Positions 54,997 to 64,000 of a stretch of DNA of 64,000 nt are shown here, piece after piece. The notes below the pieces were generated by a model. It did no database searches. It saw only the letters and a program-made list of their open reading frames with translations, and was not told the origin of the DNA. This DNA comes from Fulvimarina sp. GTDB taxonomy: Bacteria; Pseudomonadota; Alphaproteobacteria; Rhizobiales; Rhizobiaceae. A program made the position numbers and the translations under genes. Numbering within the stretch: the first letter of the stretch is position 1; each line of letters opens with the position of its first letter. The stretch covers positions 224,419 to 288,418 of the forward strand of contig PACL01000059.1 of the NCBI GenBank assembly GCA_002700095.1. The letters run 5' to 3'.

Positions 54997-56997
54997 TCAG
55001 CAGCCGGTGGCCGAGAGCATCGCCTTGCTGCCGTCGGTGCCGTCGACCGTGACCGAGCAGCCATCGCCGAGATCGAGCGACTGGCCGCTCGCCACTTCCT
55101 TGCGGCCGGCGCCGACGACATAGAGCGTCGCACCCCGGTCGGAGACGGCGGAGAGAAAGACCTTATGATCGCCGAAGGTCTTGGTCTGGCCGGTGCTGAT
55201 GCCCTCGTCGGAAGCGGCAGCCGCGGCTCCACCGTCCGCTGCGCCAGGCGTCTGCGCCGCCGCCTGATCGCCCGTCGCCGCCTGGTCATTGGCCGGAGCG
55301 GCCGCCTGTGCTGCGGGAGCTTCACCAGCTGCGGGGGCCGGCTCTTGCGCCGCTGCCGCCGGCTGCGCATCGCTGCCAGCCGCCGCCTGATCCTGCGGCT
55401 GCGCGTTCTCGGCGCCCTCGGTGGCCGCGGCATCGTTGCCGCCCTCGCAGCCCTCGGCCGAAAGCCGGGCGCTGCCGTTCTCGACGCCGTCCAGCGTCAC
55501 GCTGCAGCCATTGCCGACGTCGACGCTCTGGCCGACCTCGACCCGCTGGCGACCGGCACCGCCGACGGCAAAGAGGGTGGCACCGTTCTCCTCGACGCCC
55601 GAGACGAAGATGCGGTTCTCGCCGAACACCGCCGTCTGGCCGGCCGAGAACGCGTCGCCGGAAGTGGACTGGTCCGCCGGGGCGGCCGCCTGCTGGCTGT
55701 CGTCAGAAGCCTGCTCGCCGGTCGAACCGGCAGATGGCGCAGCGGCCGCCTGCTCGGCCCCGCCGGCCGCCTGCTCGCCGTTCTGCTGGCTTGCAGGGCT
55801 CGAAGGCTGGGCCTGTTCGGCTGGCGCTGCTGCGCCGGACTGCTGGGCCTCGCCCGAACCGCCGCCTTCGCAGCCGCTTGCCGACATCGTGGCGGCGTTG
55901 TCCGCGACGCTGTCGAGGGTGATGCTGCAACCGTTGCCGGCGTCGAGGCTCGAACCGGTCGCCACCTGCTGGCGCTTGCCGCCAACCACCATCAGCATCG
56001 CGCCATTCTCGTTGACGCCCGAAACGAAGACCCTGGTCTCGCCGAAGGTCGCGACGCCGCCGACCGGGGTCGAAGTGCCGCCGCCGGTGTTGCCGGAAGC
56101 CGCCGCCTGCTGCGAGCCCTCATCCTGCTGGGCCGCCTGACCCTCATTGGAGGCCTGGCCGGCAGCCTCGCCGGTGGCTGCCGCCGCCGCCGCGCCCTGG
56201 CCGGCGTTCTGTCCTGTGGCGGGGGCCTGCTGGCCGCCCTGGCTCTGGCTGTCCTGCTGCTGGCCGCCCGCGGTGGCAGCAGCCTGCTGGCCGGCCTCCG
56301 GGCTGCCCGAAGCGGCCGCCTGGCCGGAGCCGCCTTCGCAGCCCTCCGAGGTGAGGAACGCCGCGCCGGAGGCAACGCCGGACAGTGTCACGGAGCAGCC
56401 GTCGCCGACGTCGAGCGAGGCGCCCGACTGGACTTCCTGGGCCTCGCCGTCGCCGGCAGCGATCATGGCGGAGCCGTCCGACACTTCGGAAACCGCGACC
56501 CGGCCTGAGCCGAAGATCGCCGACTGGCCGCCGACGAGGATGGCGCCCGTCGGGCCGACCGATTGAACGAGCGAGGCCATGTCGCCGCCCGAGGATCCGC
56601 TCTGGCCGCCGGCGGACAGCCCGGAGACGCTCTCCTGGAGCTTGGTGATCTCGGCCTTGAGGTCCGCGATGCCCTGGCTGGTCGCGTCGGCGTTCTGGTC
56701 GGGCTGAGGCGCGACGGCCTCGGCGATCTGGCTCGTCCGGGTCTCGACGGTCTGGCCGAGCTGATCCAGCTGCGTCTTCATCTCGGCGAGGGCGCCGGAG
56801 ACGGTCTGGTTGGTCTCGTCGACCTTGGTCGAAACGGCCTGGACGTCCGTCTGCGTCGCTTCGATCGGGGCCCGCAACGAGGCGATGTCTTTGTTGACGT
56901 TCTCGCTGACGTCGTCGACGTCGGGCCCGAGCAGCCAGCCGATGAACAGGCCGACCACCAGAGCCACGACGATCGGAATGAATTTCGAGCCGCCCAT
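54997..56997 (-). CDS. Membrane-anchored protein of four Cys-pair modules
   Basis: A 666-residue protein I do not recognise. One transmembrane helix (residues 7-23, [18 protein letters not shown]) is followed by a helical coiled-coil-like region (28-128), then four repeats at about 157-222, 313-378, 452-520 and 602-666, separated by Ala/Gln/Gly/Ser-rich linkers of roughly 75-90 residues. Each repeat has the pattern FGxxRVFVSxVxxNGA and a GCSVTL...GC pair of cysteines exactly 19 residues apart (201/220, 357/376, 498/517, 647/666), the last being the C-terminal residue. I infer a periplasmic protein with one disulfide per small beta domain. GGGAGGAAG precedes the ATG. It is divergent from pdxJ. 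Confidence 0.8.
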   Translation of the reverse strand: MGGSKFIPIVVALVVGLFIGWLLGPDVDDVSENVNKDIASLRAPIEATQTDVQAVSTKVDETNQTVSGALAEMKTQLDQLGQTVETRTSQIAEAVAPQPDQNADATSQGIADLKAEITKLQESVSGLSAGGQSGSSGGDMASLVQSVGPTGAILVGGQSAIFGSGRVAVSEVSDGSAMIAAGDGEAQEVQSGASLDVGDGCSVTLSGVASGAAFLTSEGCEGGSGQAAASGSPEAGQQAAATAGGQQQDSQSQGGQQAPATGQNAGQGAAAAAATGEAAGQASNEGQAAQQDEGSQQAAASGNTGGGTSTPVGGVATFGETRVFVSGVNENGAMLMVVGGKRQQVATGSSLDAGNGCSITLDSVADNAATMSASGCEGGGSGEAQQSGAAAPAEQAQPSSPASQQNGEQAAGGAEQAAAAPSAGSTGEQASDDSQQAAAPADQSTSGDAFSAGQTAVFGENRIFVSGVEENGATLFAVGGAGRQRVEVGQSVDVGNGCSVTLDGVENGSARLSAEGCEGGNDAAATEGAENAQPQDQAAAGSDAQPAAAAQEPAPAAGEAPAAQAAAPANDQAATGDQAAAQTPGAADGGAAAAASDEGISTGQTKTFGDHKVFLSAVSDRGATLYVVGAGRKEVASGQSLDLGDGCSVTVDGTDGSKAMLSATGC

Positions 56998-57293
56998 GCA
57001 ATCTTCCTCCCGGGGAATTTCGTGCAGGTGCTGAGAGGAAGGGGGGCGGCGGAGGAAGTCAACCGCGCGAGGCGTCAAAGCAAGTTTTTTTGCGAGCACC
57101 CTTGCCGTTCGGCGGGCGGGCAAGATCTCTGTGCGATCGGGCCTGCGACAGGGCGCAAAGGCCATCGCTCGACGCGCCGCTCGGCCGACACCCGCCGCCG
57201 TCCGAAACGCCCGTGCCCTTGCGCCGCCCGGGCAAAGGCGGGATGAAGCCGGGCTGTCGATTGCCGCCGCACGGTGGGAGAGGAAACGATAAG
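56998..57293. other. Divergent promoter region, no gene
   Basis: The 296 bases between the modular Cys protein and pdxJ hold no coding frame with bias. A CAAGTTTTTTTGCG tract lies near 57080. Both flanking starts have strong ribosome sites, so two promoters should lie here; I cannot point to clear hexamers. Confidence 0.5.
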
Positions 57294-58040
57294 ATGTCGG
57301 TCGAACTGTCGGTCAATCTGAATGCCGTCGCGATGCTGCGCAATCGCCGCGATCTGCCGTGGCCATCGGTCACCGGCCTTGGCCGCATTGCCCTTCAGGC
57401 CGGCGCCCACGGGCTGACGGTGCATCCGCGGCCGGACGAGCGGCACATCCGCTTTTCCGACCTGCCGGCGATCCGCGCCCTCATCGACGAGGAATTTCCC
57501 GAGGCCGAGTTCAATATGGAGGGGTATCCCTCCCTCGACTTCCTCGCCCTCGTTTCGGCGGCGAGGCCGGAACAGGTGACGCTGGTGCCGGACGATCCCT
57601 CGCAGCCGACCTCCGACCACGGCTGGGACTTCGAGCGCCAGGGCGGCTTCCTGCGGCCGATCGTCGAGCGGCTGCGGGGCGAGGGCGCCCGGGTCTCGCT
57701 GTTCGCCGACCCCGATGCGGCCCAGATGCAGGCGGCCTCGGCCACCGGCTGCGACCGGGTCGAGTTCTACACCGGCCCCTATGGCGCCACCCATTCCGAC
57801 CCCGAGGCGGCGAAGGCCGAGATCGACAGGCTCGGGGCGGCGGCCGACGCCGCGCTAGACCTCGGGCTCGGCATCAATGCCGGCCACGACCTCACCGTCG
57901 CCAACCTGCCGGCGCTGGTCGCCCGCATCCCGGCCCTGGCCGAGGTGTCGATCGGCCACGGCCTGACGGCGGATGCGCTGGAATACGGCATGGCGGAGAC
58001 CGTGCGTCGCTTCTGCCGGGCCTGCGGCCAGCTGGTGTGA
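57294..58040 (+). CDS. pdxJ: Pyridoxine 5'-phosphate synthase
   Basis: A 248-residue TIM-barrel enzyme making pyridoxine 5'-phosphate from 1-deoxyxylulose 5-phosphate and aminoacetone phosphate derivative, the last step of the DXP-dependent vitamin B6 pathway. Family blocks are [68 protein letters not shown] and [18 protein letters not shown]. The N-terminal SVNLN replaces the enterobacterial GVNIDH, a variant seen in alphaproteobacteria. GGGAGAGGAAAC precedes the ATG. Confidence 0.95.
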   Translation: MSVELSVNLNAVAMLRNRRDLPWPSVTGLGRIALQAGAHGLTVHPRPDERHIRFSDLPAIRALIDEEFPEAEFNMEGYPSLDFLALVSAARPEQVTLVPDDPSQPTSDHGWDFERQGGFLRPIVERLRGEGARVSLFADPDAAQMQAASATGCDRVEFYTGPYGATHSDPEAAKAEIDRLGAAADAALDLGLGINAGHDLTVANLPALVARIPALAEVSIGHGLTADALEYGMAETVRRFCRACGQLV

Positions 58041-58049
58041 GCCGGGGCG

Positions 58050-58074
58050 GGCGGAGGCCGCGTCAGCCTCCGCC
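58050..58074. terminator. Hairpin between convergent pdxJ and MDR gene
   Basis: GGCGGAGG (58050-58057) and CCTCCGCC (58067-58074) form a perfect 8-base stem with a 9-base loop. It lies between two stop codons; no T tract follows, so it may work with Rho. Confidence 0.5.
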
Positions 58075-58085
58075 ACGGTTTCCGG

Positions 58086-59117
58086 TCATGCCTTATCGGC
58101 GATCCTCACCACCAGCTTGCCGAAGTTCTTGCCCTCCAGAAGTCCGATGAAGGCCTCGGGCGCATTCTCCAGCCCGTCCACCATGTCTTCCTTGACGGTC
58201 GCCTTGCCGTCCCGGATCCAGCCCGTCATGTCGCGCTGGAAGTCGGCGAACTCGTCGCCATAGTGATCCATGATGATGAAGCCCTGCATGCGGATGCGCT
58301 GGCGCAGCAGCGTGCCGGCGAGAAGCGGCAGCCGGTCCGGCCCGTCCGGCAGCGAGGTGGCATTGTAGCTGGCGATCAGGCCGCAGACGGGCACCCGGGC
58401 ATGGACGTTGAGGAACGGCAGGACCGCGTCGAACACGGCGCCGCCGACATTCTCGAAATAGACGTCGATGCCGTCCGGAACGGCGTTCTTGAGCTTGTCG
58501 GCGAAGTCCGGATCCTTGCGGTCGAGACAGGCGTCGAAGCCGAAGTCCTCGACCACCGCGCGGCATTTCTCCTCGCCGCCGGCGATGCCGACGACCCGCG
58601 CGCCCTTCAGCTTCGCGATCTGACCGACGATCGAGCCGACGGGGCCGCTCGCGGCCGCGACGACGACCGTCTCGCCCGCCTTCGGCTCGCCGATCTTCAG
58701 GAGCCCGTGCCAGGCGGTGAAGCCCGGCATGCCGAGAATGGAGAGGGCGTAGGAGGGCCGGTCGAGATCGTCCGGCAGCCTGGCGAGATCCGAGCCGTCG
58801 GACAGGGCGTAGTCCTGCCAGCCGCCCTGCGCCAGAACGCGGTCGCCCTCCTTGAAGTCAGGATGGTTCGACGCCTCGATCCGCCCGACGGTTCCGGCCC
58901 CCATCACGGCGTCGATCTCGACCGGCTGGGCGTAGGATTTCGCGTCGCTCATCCGGCCCCGCATGTAAGGGTCGAGCGACAGGAACTCGTTGCGGATCAG
59001 GACCTGACCCTTTCCGGGCACGGGCTTGTCGACTTCTTCGAGGCGAAAGTTCTCCGGCGTCGGCGCCCCCTTCGGGCGCGAGGCGAGGACGAAGCGGCGA
59101 TTGGTGCTGGATGACAT
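58086..59117 (-). CDS. NADP-dependent MDR oxidoreductase (CurA-like)
   Basis: A 343-residue zinc-free medium-chain dehydrogenase/reductase of the curcumin/prostaglandin reductase group, reducing an enone double bond with NADPH. The dinucleotide motif is AASGPVGSIVGQIAKLKGAR near residue 153, followed by GIAGGEEKCRAVVEDFGFDA. The N-terminal PENFRLEEVDKPVPGKGQVL and the lack of the Cys zinc cluster are typical. Physiological substrate is unknown; detoxification of reactive aldehydes or enones is likely. Confidence 0.88.
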   Translation of the reverse strand: MSSSTNRRFVLASRPKGAPTPENFRLEEVDKPVPGKGQVLIRNEFLSLDPYMRGRMSDAKSYAQPVEIDAVMGAGTVGRIEASNHPDFKEGDRVLAQGGWQDYALSDGSDLARLPDDLDRPSYALSILGMPGFTAWHGLLKIGEPKAGETVVVAAASGPVGSIVGQIAKLKGARVVGIAGGEEKCRAVVEDFGFDACLDRKDPDFADKLKNAVPDGIDVYFENVGGAVFDAVLPFLNVHARVPVCGLIASYNATSLPDGPDRLPLLAGTLLRQRIRMQGFIIMDHYGDEFADFQRDMTGWIRDGKATVKEDMVDGLENAPEAFIGLLEGKNFGKLVVRIADKA

Positions 59118-59275
59118 GGGAGCCCCTCATGGTTGGCATTTCCGGTCGCGGCCGGATCGTCCCGCACAAGTAAGCGCGAGGAGGAGGCATGGGAATGCCA
59201 CCTCCGGATTGTAGCGCCGCGATTTCGATGTTGCCGGGTCAGGCAATAGCAGCGCCGCCGCCTGACCCAAATGGC

Positions 59276-59482
59276 TCATTGCGCCGGCTGGGCGGGCGCT
59301 GTTTCCGGCACCGGAGCCTCCTCGGGAGCCGTGGCGCCTTGCGGCGCAGGCGACTCGCTCGGCGCCGGAACGCCCGAAGAGGGTGCCGCCTCGCGCTCGT
59401 AGGAGATCCGGTACATCCGCCCGGCCGCAGGAAAGAGCGCAGTACCGGTGAGGAGGAGGGCGAGGCAGGGAGCGCGAAGCAA
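59276..59482 (-). CDS. Small exported Pro/Ala-rich protein
   Basis: A 68-residue frame starting with TTG. A hydrophobic segment (LRAPCLALLLTGTALFPAAG) is signal-like and the rest is Pro/Ala/Glu-rich (PAPSESPAPQGATAPEEAPV). AAGGAG seven bases before the TTG is a good ribosome site and the reason I keep it. No family is recognised. A start at the ATG at 59489 is in another frame and has the Shine-Dalgarno sequence too close. Confidence 0.45.
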   Translation of the reverse strand: MLRAPCLALLLTGTALFPAAGRMYRISYEREAAPSSGVPAPSESPAPQGATAPEEAPVPETAPAQPAQ

Positions 59483-59818
59483 GAAGCATCTCCTTGAGGA
59501 TGGGGTCTCGCCGTAGCTTCCCCTGAAGGGAGGAGTTGCTTCGCATCGCGCGTGAACGTCGACAGCATTGTTGGCCGTGCATCGAGGCTGGAGAGGTTGG
59601 AAGGCTGAGAGACCGGCAAGGCGCCCATTGGCGGGGCCGGGCTGCTTGTCGCGAATCGACCGGCTTGGTAGCCTGCGGTCACAAGGGCCTCACCCGGGCC
59701 TCCCCCCTCCGATCGGGAAAGCATGCGTCATGCGGGGCTGGATCCGATTGTCGGACCGTCTGTCGTTCGAGCGCGCATGAGGAGGGATTGCGGAACCGGC
59801 TCGACCGAGGAGGTTTCG
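59483..59818. other. Gap without recognised gene
   Basis: The 336 bases between the small exported protein and the DnaB-core ATPase have frames on both strands but no coding bias, motif or repeat that I can support. It presumably holds divergent promoters. Confidence 0.5.
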
Positions 59819-60544
59819 ATGCAACTGTCCGTCCCGATCTTTCGTCTGAAACGCCAGGCGCGGCTCCTGTCCCGCGAGGCGAGGATCCCGCTGGCCGAGG
59901 CCCTCGACCGCATGGCGCGGCGCGAAGGCTTTCGCAGCTGGAGCCTGCTCGCGAAGGAGGCGTCCCGCCGCCGACCGGCCGACCGGCTGCTGGCGGAGTT
60001 CGCGCCGGGCGAACTCGTGCTCCTCGCGGCGCGGCCGGGCCACGGCAAGACGCTCCTCGGCCTCGAACTCGCCAGCACTGCCGCCCGCCTCGGACGGGAG
60101 GCCTTCTTCTTCACCCTCGAAGAAACTGAAACCGGCATCCGGCAGCGCCTGCGCGATCTGGGTCTTGGGGATGACGGCGGCCGCCTCACGATCGATCCGT
60201 CGGACGCGATCTCGGCCGACCACGTCGTTTCCCGCCTCAGGGGAACGCCGGCCGGCGGCTTTGCGGTGATCGATTATCTGCAGCTTCTCGACCGCCGGCG
60301 CAGCGAGCCTGAGCTGGCGATCCAGCTGCGGGTGTTGCGCGACTTCGCAAAGGCGCGGGACGTGACGTTCGTGGCGCTGTCACAGGTCGACCGGTCGTTC
60401 GACGGGCTGGGCCGCCCGATGCCGGGGCCGTCCGACATCCGCCTGCCCAATCCGGTCGACCTCGGGCTGTTCTCGCAAGCCTGCTTCCTCCATGACGGCA
60501 GGCTGCATCTGCAGGCGCTCGGTGCCGCACAGCCACCCTCCTGA
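59819..60544 (+). CDS. Orphan DnaB-core RecA-fold ATPase
   Basis: A 241-residue protein with a RecA/DnaB-like ATPase core. Walker A is RPGHGKTLLG (residues 72-81), Walker B GGFAVIDYLQLLDRR near 150, and the DnaB-type sensor block reads TFVALSQVDRSFDG. The N-terminal 50 residues are basic and helical (EGFRSWSLLAKEASRRRPAD), replacing DnaB's own N-domain. It is half the length of replicative DnaB, so it is not the replicative helicase; a repair, phage-derived or regulatory ATPase fits. GAGGAGG precedes the ATG. Confidence 0.8.
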   Translation: MQLSVPIFRLKRQARLLSREARIPLAEALDRMARREGFRSWSLLAKEASRRRPADRLLAEFAPGELVLLAARPGHGKTLLGLELASTAARLGREAFFFTLEETETGIRQRLRDLGLGDDGGRLTIDPSDAISADHVVSRLRGTPAGGFAVIDYLQLLDRRRSEPELAIQLRVLRDFAKARDVTFVALSQVDRSFDGLGRPMPGPSDIRLPNPVDLGLFSQACFLHDGRLHLQALGAAQPPS

Positions 60545-60578
60545 TCTGCCAGGCGGGGCCTTGCAATCGCATCGGTGA

Positions 60579-62342
<1,764 letters not shown>

Positions 62343-62580
62343 TCGCGGCAGCGCGACGTCCATCGATCCACGGCCTCTTTCCTCTGCCCGTCCTCGCGGC
62401 TTCGCCGCTGCGGGCGGGCGGGGACAGGGCACTGAGACGCTTCGACGTCGCCGGGCGAAGGTCCGGCGCCGCTTTTCGTCGTGCTCGCGAAGATGCGTCG
62501 AATTTCCTCCTGCGGCTTCACCGTCTGGAAACCCTGACTGTGCGACAAGGGGACGCGCATGAGGGGCCTGGAGGCACGAA

Positions 62581-63015
62581 ATGACTGCGACAGTACCGGA
62601 GTCCGGTGAGGCCGAACGCCGCAGCGCCCCGCGCATGCGCGTCCTCAAGCGCGCGAAGATCGTCTTCAACAACGGCTTCTCGACCTTCGACTGCATCGTG
62701 CGCAACATCTCGGCGACCGGCGCGCTGCTGACCATCGACGATAGCGTCCATCTGCCGAAGGAATTCCGCATCCGCATCGGCGAGGAGCAGGCGGTCCGGC
62801 CGGCCGAGCTGATCTATCGCCGCTCGATGTTCGCGGGCATCCGCTTCCTCGACGTCGAGCTGCGCGAGCCGGCCGCTGCCGGAAACGCACCAGCCGACGC
62901 GGCGGCAGCCGCGGACGGAGCCGACCCGGCCCAGCACGGCGGCATCCGCCGGATCATCCCTGAAATCCTCCCTGAGGCCGTGACCACGCGATTCTCCTGG
63001 CGCCGGCGCAGCTGA
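62581..63015 (+). CDS. PilZ-domain protein
   Basis: A 144-residue c-di-GMP-binding protein. The PilZ signature is ERRSAPRMRV (RxxxR, residues 12-21) with NISATGALL (N/DxSxxG) near 49; these bind c-di-GMP. An Ala-rich, low-complexity stretch (EPAAAGNAPADAAAAADGAD) follows the domain and the end is basic. Such stand-alone PilZ proteins commonly adjust motility or polysaccharide output. No operon partner. GGAGGCACGAA precedes the ATG. Confidence 0.85.
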   Translation: MTATVPESGEAERRSAPRMRVLKRAKIVFNNGFSTFDCIVRNISATGALLTIDDSVHLPKEFRIRIGEEQAVRPAELIYRRSMFAGIRFLDVELREPAAAGNAPADAAAAADGADPAQHGGIRRIIPEILPEAVTTRFSWRRRS

Positions 63016-63253
63016 AGACCGCGCCCTTGCGGTCCGGCTGCAAATCCCCGGATCCCCAGACGCCGACGCAGAGGCGGCACCGACCCGCCGCCCACCCATC
63101 GCGCCGACCGACGCCGGCGCTTGGCGCCCGCCCCCGCGCGGCCTTTCGCCGTTGCAGGACCCCGCCGGCCACTCCAAACGCCGTCTCGCCAGCCGCCCGA
63201 CGACGTCTTCGGCAGGCTCCCTGAAGGTTTTTCCACAAAGCTCAATTCGAGGG

Positions 63254-63282
63254 TGGACAGCCGCGGAATCGCTCTTTATACA
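63254..63282 (+). promoter_or_regulatory. Promoter of tRNA-Lys
   Basis: TGGACA (63254-63259) and TATACA (63277-63282) are separated by 17 bases, a near-consensus sigma-70 promoter 26 bases before the tRNA. It is among the best promoters in this GC-rich window. Confidence 0.65.
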
Positions 63283-63307
63283 CCCGCCATCCGCCAAGGC
63301 GGCCGGC

Positions 63308-63383
<76 letters not shown>

Positions 63384-64000
63384 AATTTTCTTGATATAGC
63401 AGGCACTTGGGGGCCGCAGGTGTGACCTTGCGGTCAGCGCGATGGCTTCTCAGGTCACGTACAGGTCACAGCCAAAATAGTTTACGAGCCCCCGCTGGGC
63501 CTGATTCCAAGTTGCGGGGCCTGCTGCCGCTTCGGGTTCACTGCCACGATCTTCAAGCGGACCACGGACAGTCGTCCAATGCCCAGCGCCCTCGCGAAGG
63601 TCTTGTTCATCTGCTTCCCCTTTTGTGGGTCGAGGCGCGTGACCGGTCAGGTCACGCCTGTTGCGATCAGGCACCCCGCGCGTCGCGGTGCCCGCCGTGA
63701 TTTCGCTCCGCCGAAGTGTCGCCACCCGGGGAGTGAAGGCCTACGGGTTAGCGCCCCTGCCGGTCGGCGCCCGGTGGGGTGGGGCCCACGATTCCCCTCG
63801 CAGAGGGGGCCGAACTGGTAGACCTCGGCGGCCGCGTTCACCGTGACGGCCCATCCCGCAAGATTCGAGGTCGCCATCCCGCCCTCCGCCGGCGGTTTCG
63901 CGCCCGCGCCTCGGCGCCCCGTGCTGGTCCACCAACACCAGGAGGACACCATCGACGACCCCAACTCCGACCACCTCTACGCCCTGCTTGAGATCGGCTT
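63384..64000. other. Post-tRNA stretch, gene content unclear
   Basis: Over 600 bases after the tRNA with no gene I can assign. A 42-codon frame on the minus strand (start near 63612, AAGGGGAAGCAG leader, peptide MNKTFARALGIGRLSVVRLK) has a good ribosome site. GCGTGACC-GGTCA-GGTCACGC (63637-63657) is a perfect inverted repeat. A + strand frame open to the window end from a GTG at 63843 ends VHQHQEDTIDDPNSDHLYAL with strong GC3 bias, but competes with an antisense frame starting at 63877. This could be the edge of an integrated element. Confidence 0.4.

Overview
This is GC-rich chromosomal or megaplasmid DNA packed with ATGA/TGATG-coupled operons. PdxJ, IlvC, PrtD-type secretion, tripartite tricarboxylate transporters (TTT) and isochorismatase/hydantoinase genes all read as alphaproteobacterial, most likely Hyphomicrobiales (Rhizobiales; an Aurantimonas- or Rhizobium-like organism). 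The genus cannot be fixed from the sequence alone.

Layout. 1-10616 (+) is a nitrogen-scavenging locus: two permeases and a duplicated ATPase of a BMP/nucleoside-type ABC importer (the first permease is cut by the window edge), formamidase, a biuret-hydrolase-like cysteine hydrolase, a cyanuric acid amidohydrolase/barbiturase-family ring opener, a second isochorismatase-fold hydrolase, a cupin, allophanate hydrolase and a GntR/FadR regulator. Together these encode uptake and complete hydrolysis of an s-triazine-like ring (cyanuric acid to biuret to allophanate to ammonia and CO2). 10617-11947 is an AT-rich, poorly coding patch. 11948-15198 is a type I secretion ABC exporter and its membrane-fusion partner, with no substrate gene nearby. 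15396-20735 is a MarR regulator divergent from an RND efflux adaptor and pump. 20762-21810 (-) is a RES-type toxin-antitoxin pair.

21902-30006 (-) is a quinate/shikimate-related operon: QuiC fusion, shikimate dehydrogenase-like protein, a TctABC transporter, and LysR and GntR regulators. Divergent from it, 30145-35324 (+) carries a second TctCBA transporter joined to a LeuCD-type hydro-lyase. A second RES toxin-antitoxin pair follows (35484-36787). 36854-40262 is a glutarate degradation module (CoA-transferase, glutaryl-CoA dehydrogenase, divergent LysR). 40269-54841 is an orphan catabolic island: a flavoprotein, GntR/HutC regulator, a complete Liv-type ABC importer, an isocitrate-lyase-superfamily lyase, HyuB/HyuA, an isochorismatase-fold protein without the nucleophilic cysteine, and two Asp/Glu-racemase-fold proteins that both lack the catalytic cysteines. 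Its substrate is unknown.

54997-63015 is more housekeeping: a membrane-anchored protein of four Cys-paired modules, PdxJ, an MDR oxidoreductase, a DnaB-core ATPase, TetR, IlvC and a PilZ protein. tRNA-Lys(CTT) at 63308-63383 is followed by about 600 bases of unclear, possibly integrated, DNA.

Intergenic palindromic repeats of the kind found in rhizobial genomes interrupt several operons. The best candidates for something undescribed are the four-module Cys protein, the cysteine-less hydantoinase-type island, and a RES toxin whose signature serine reads as alanine.
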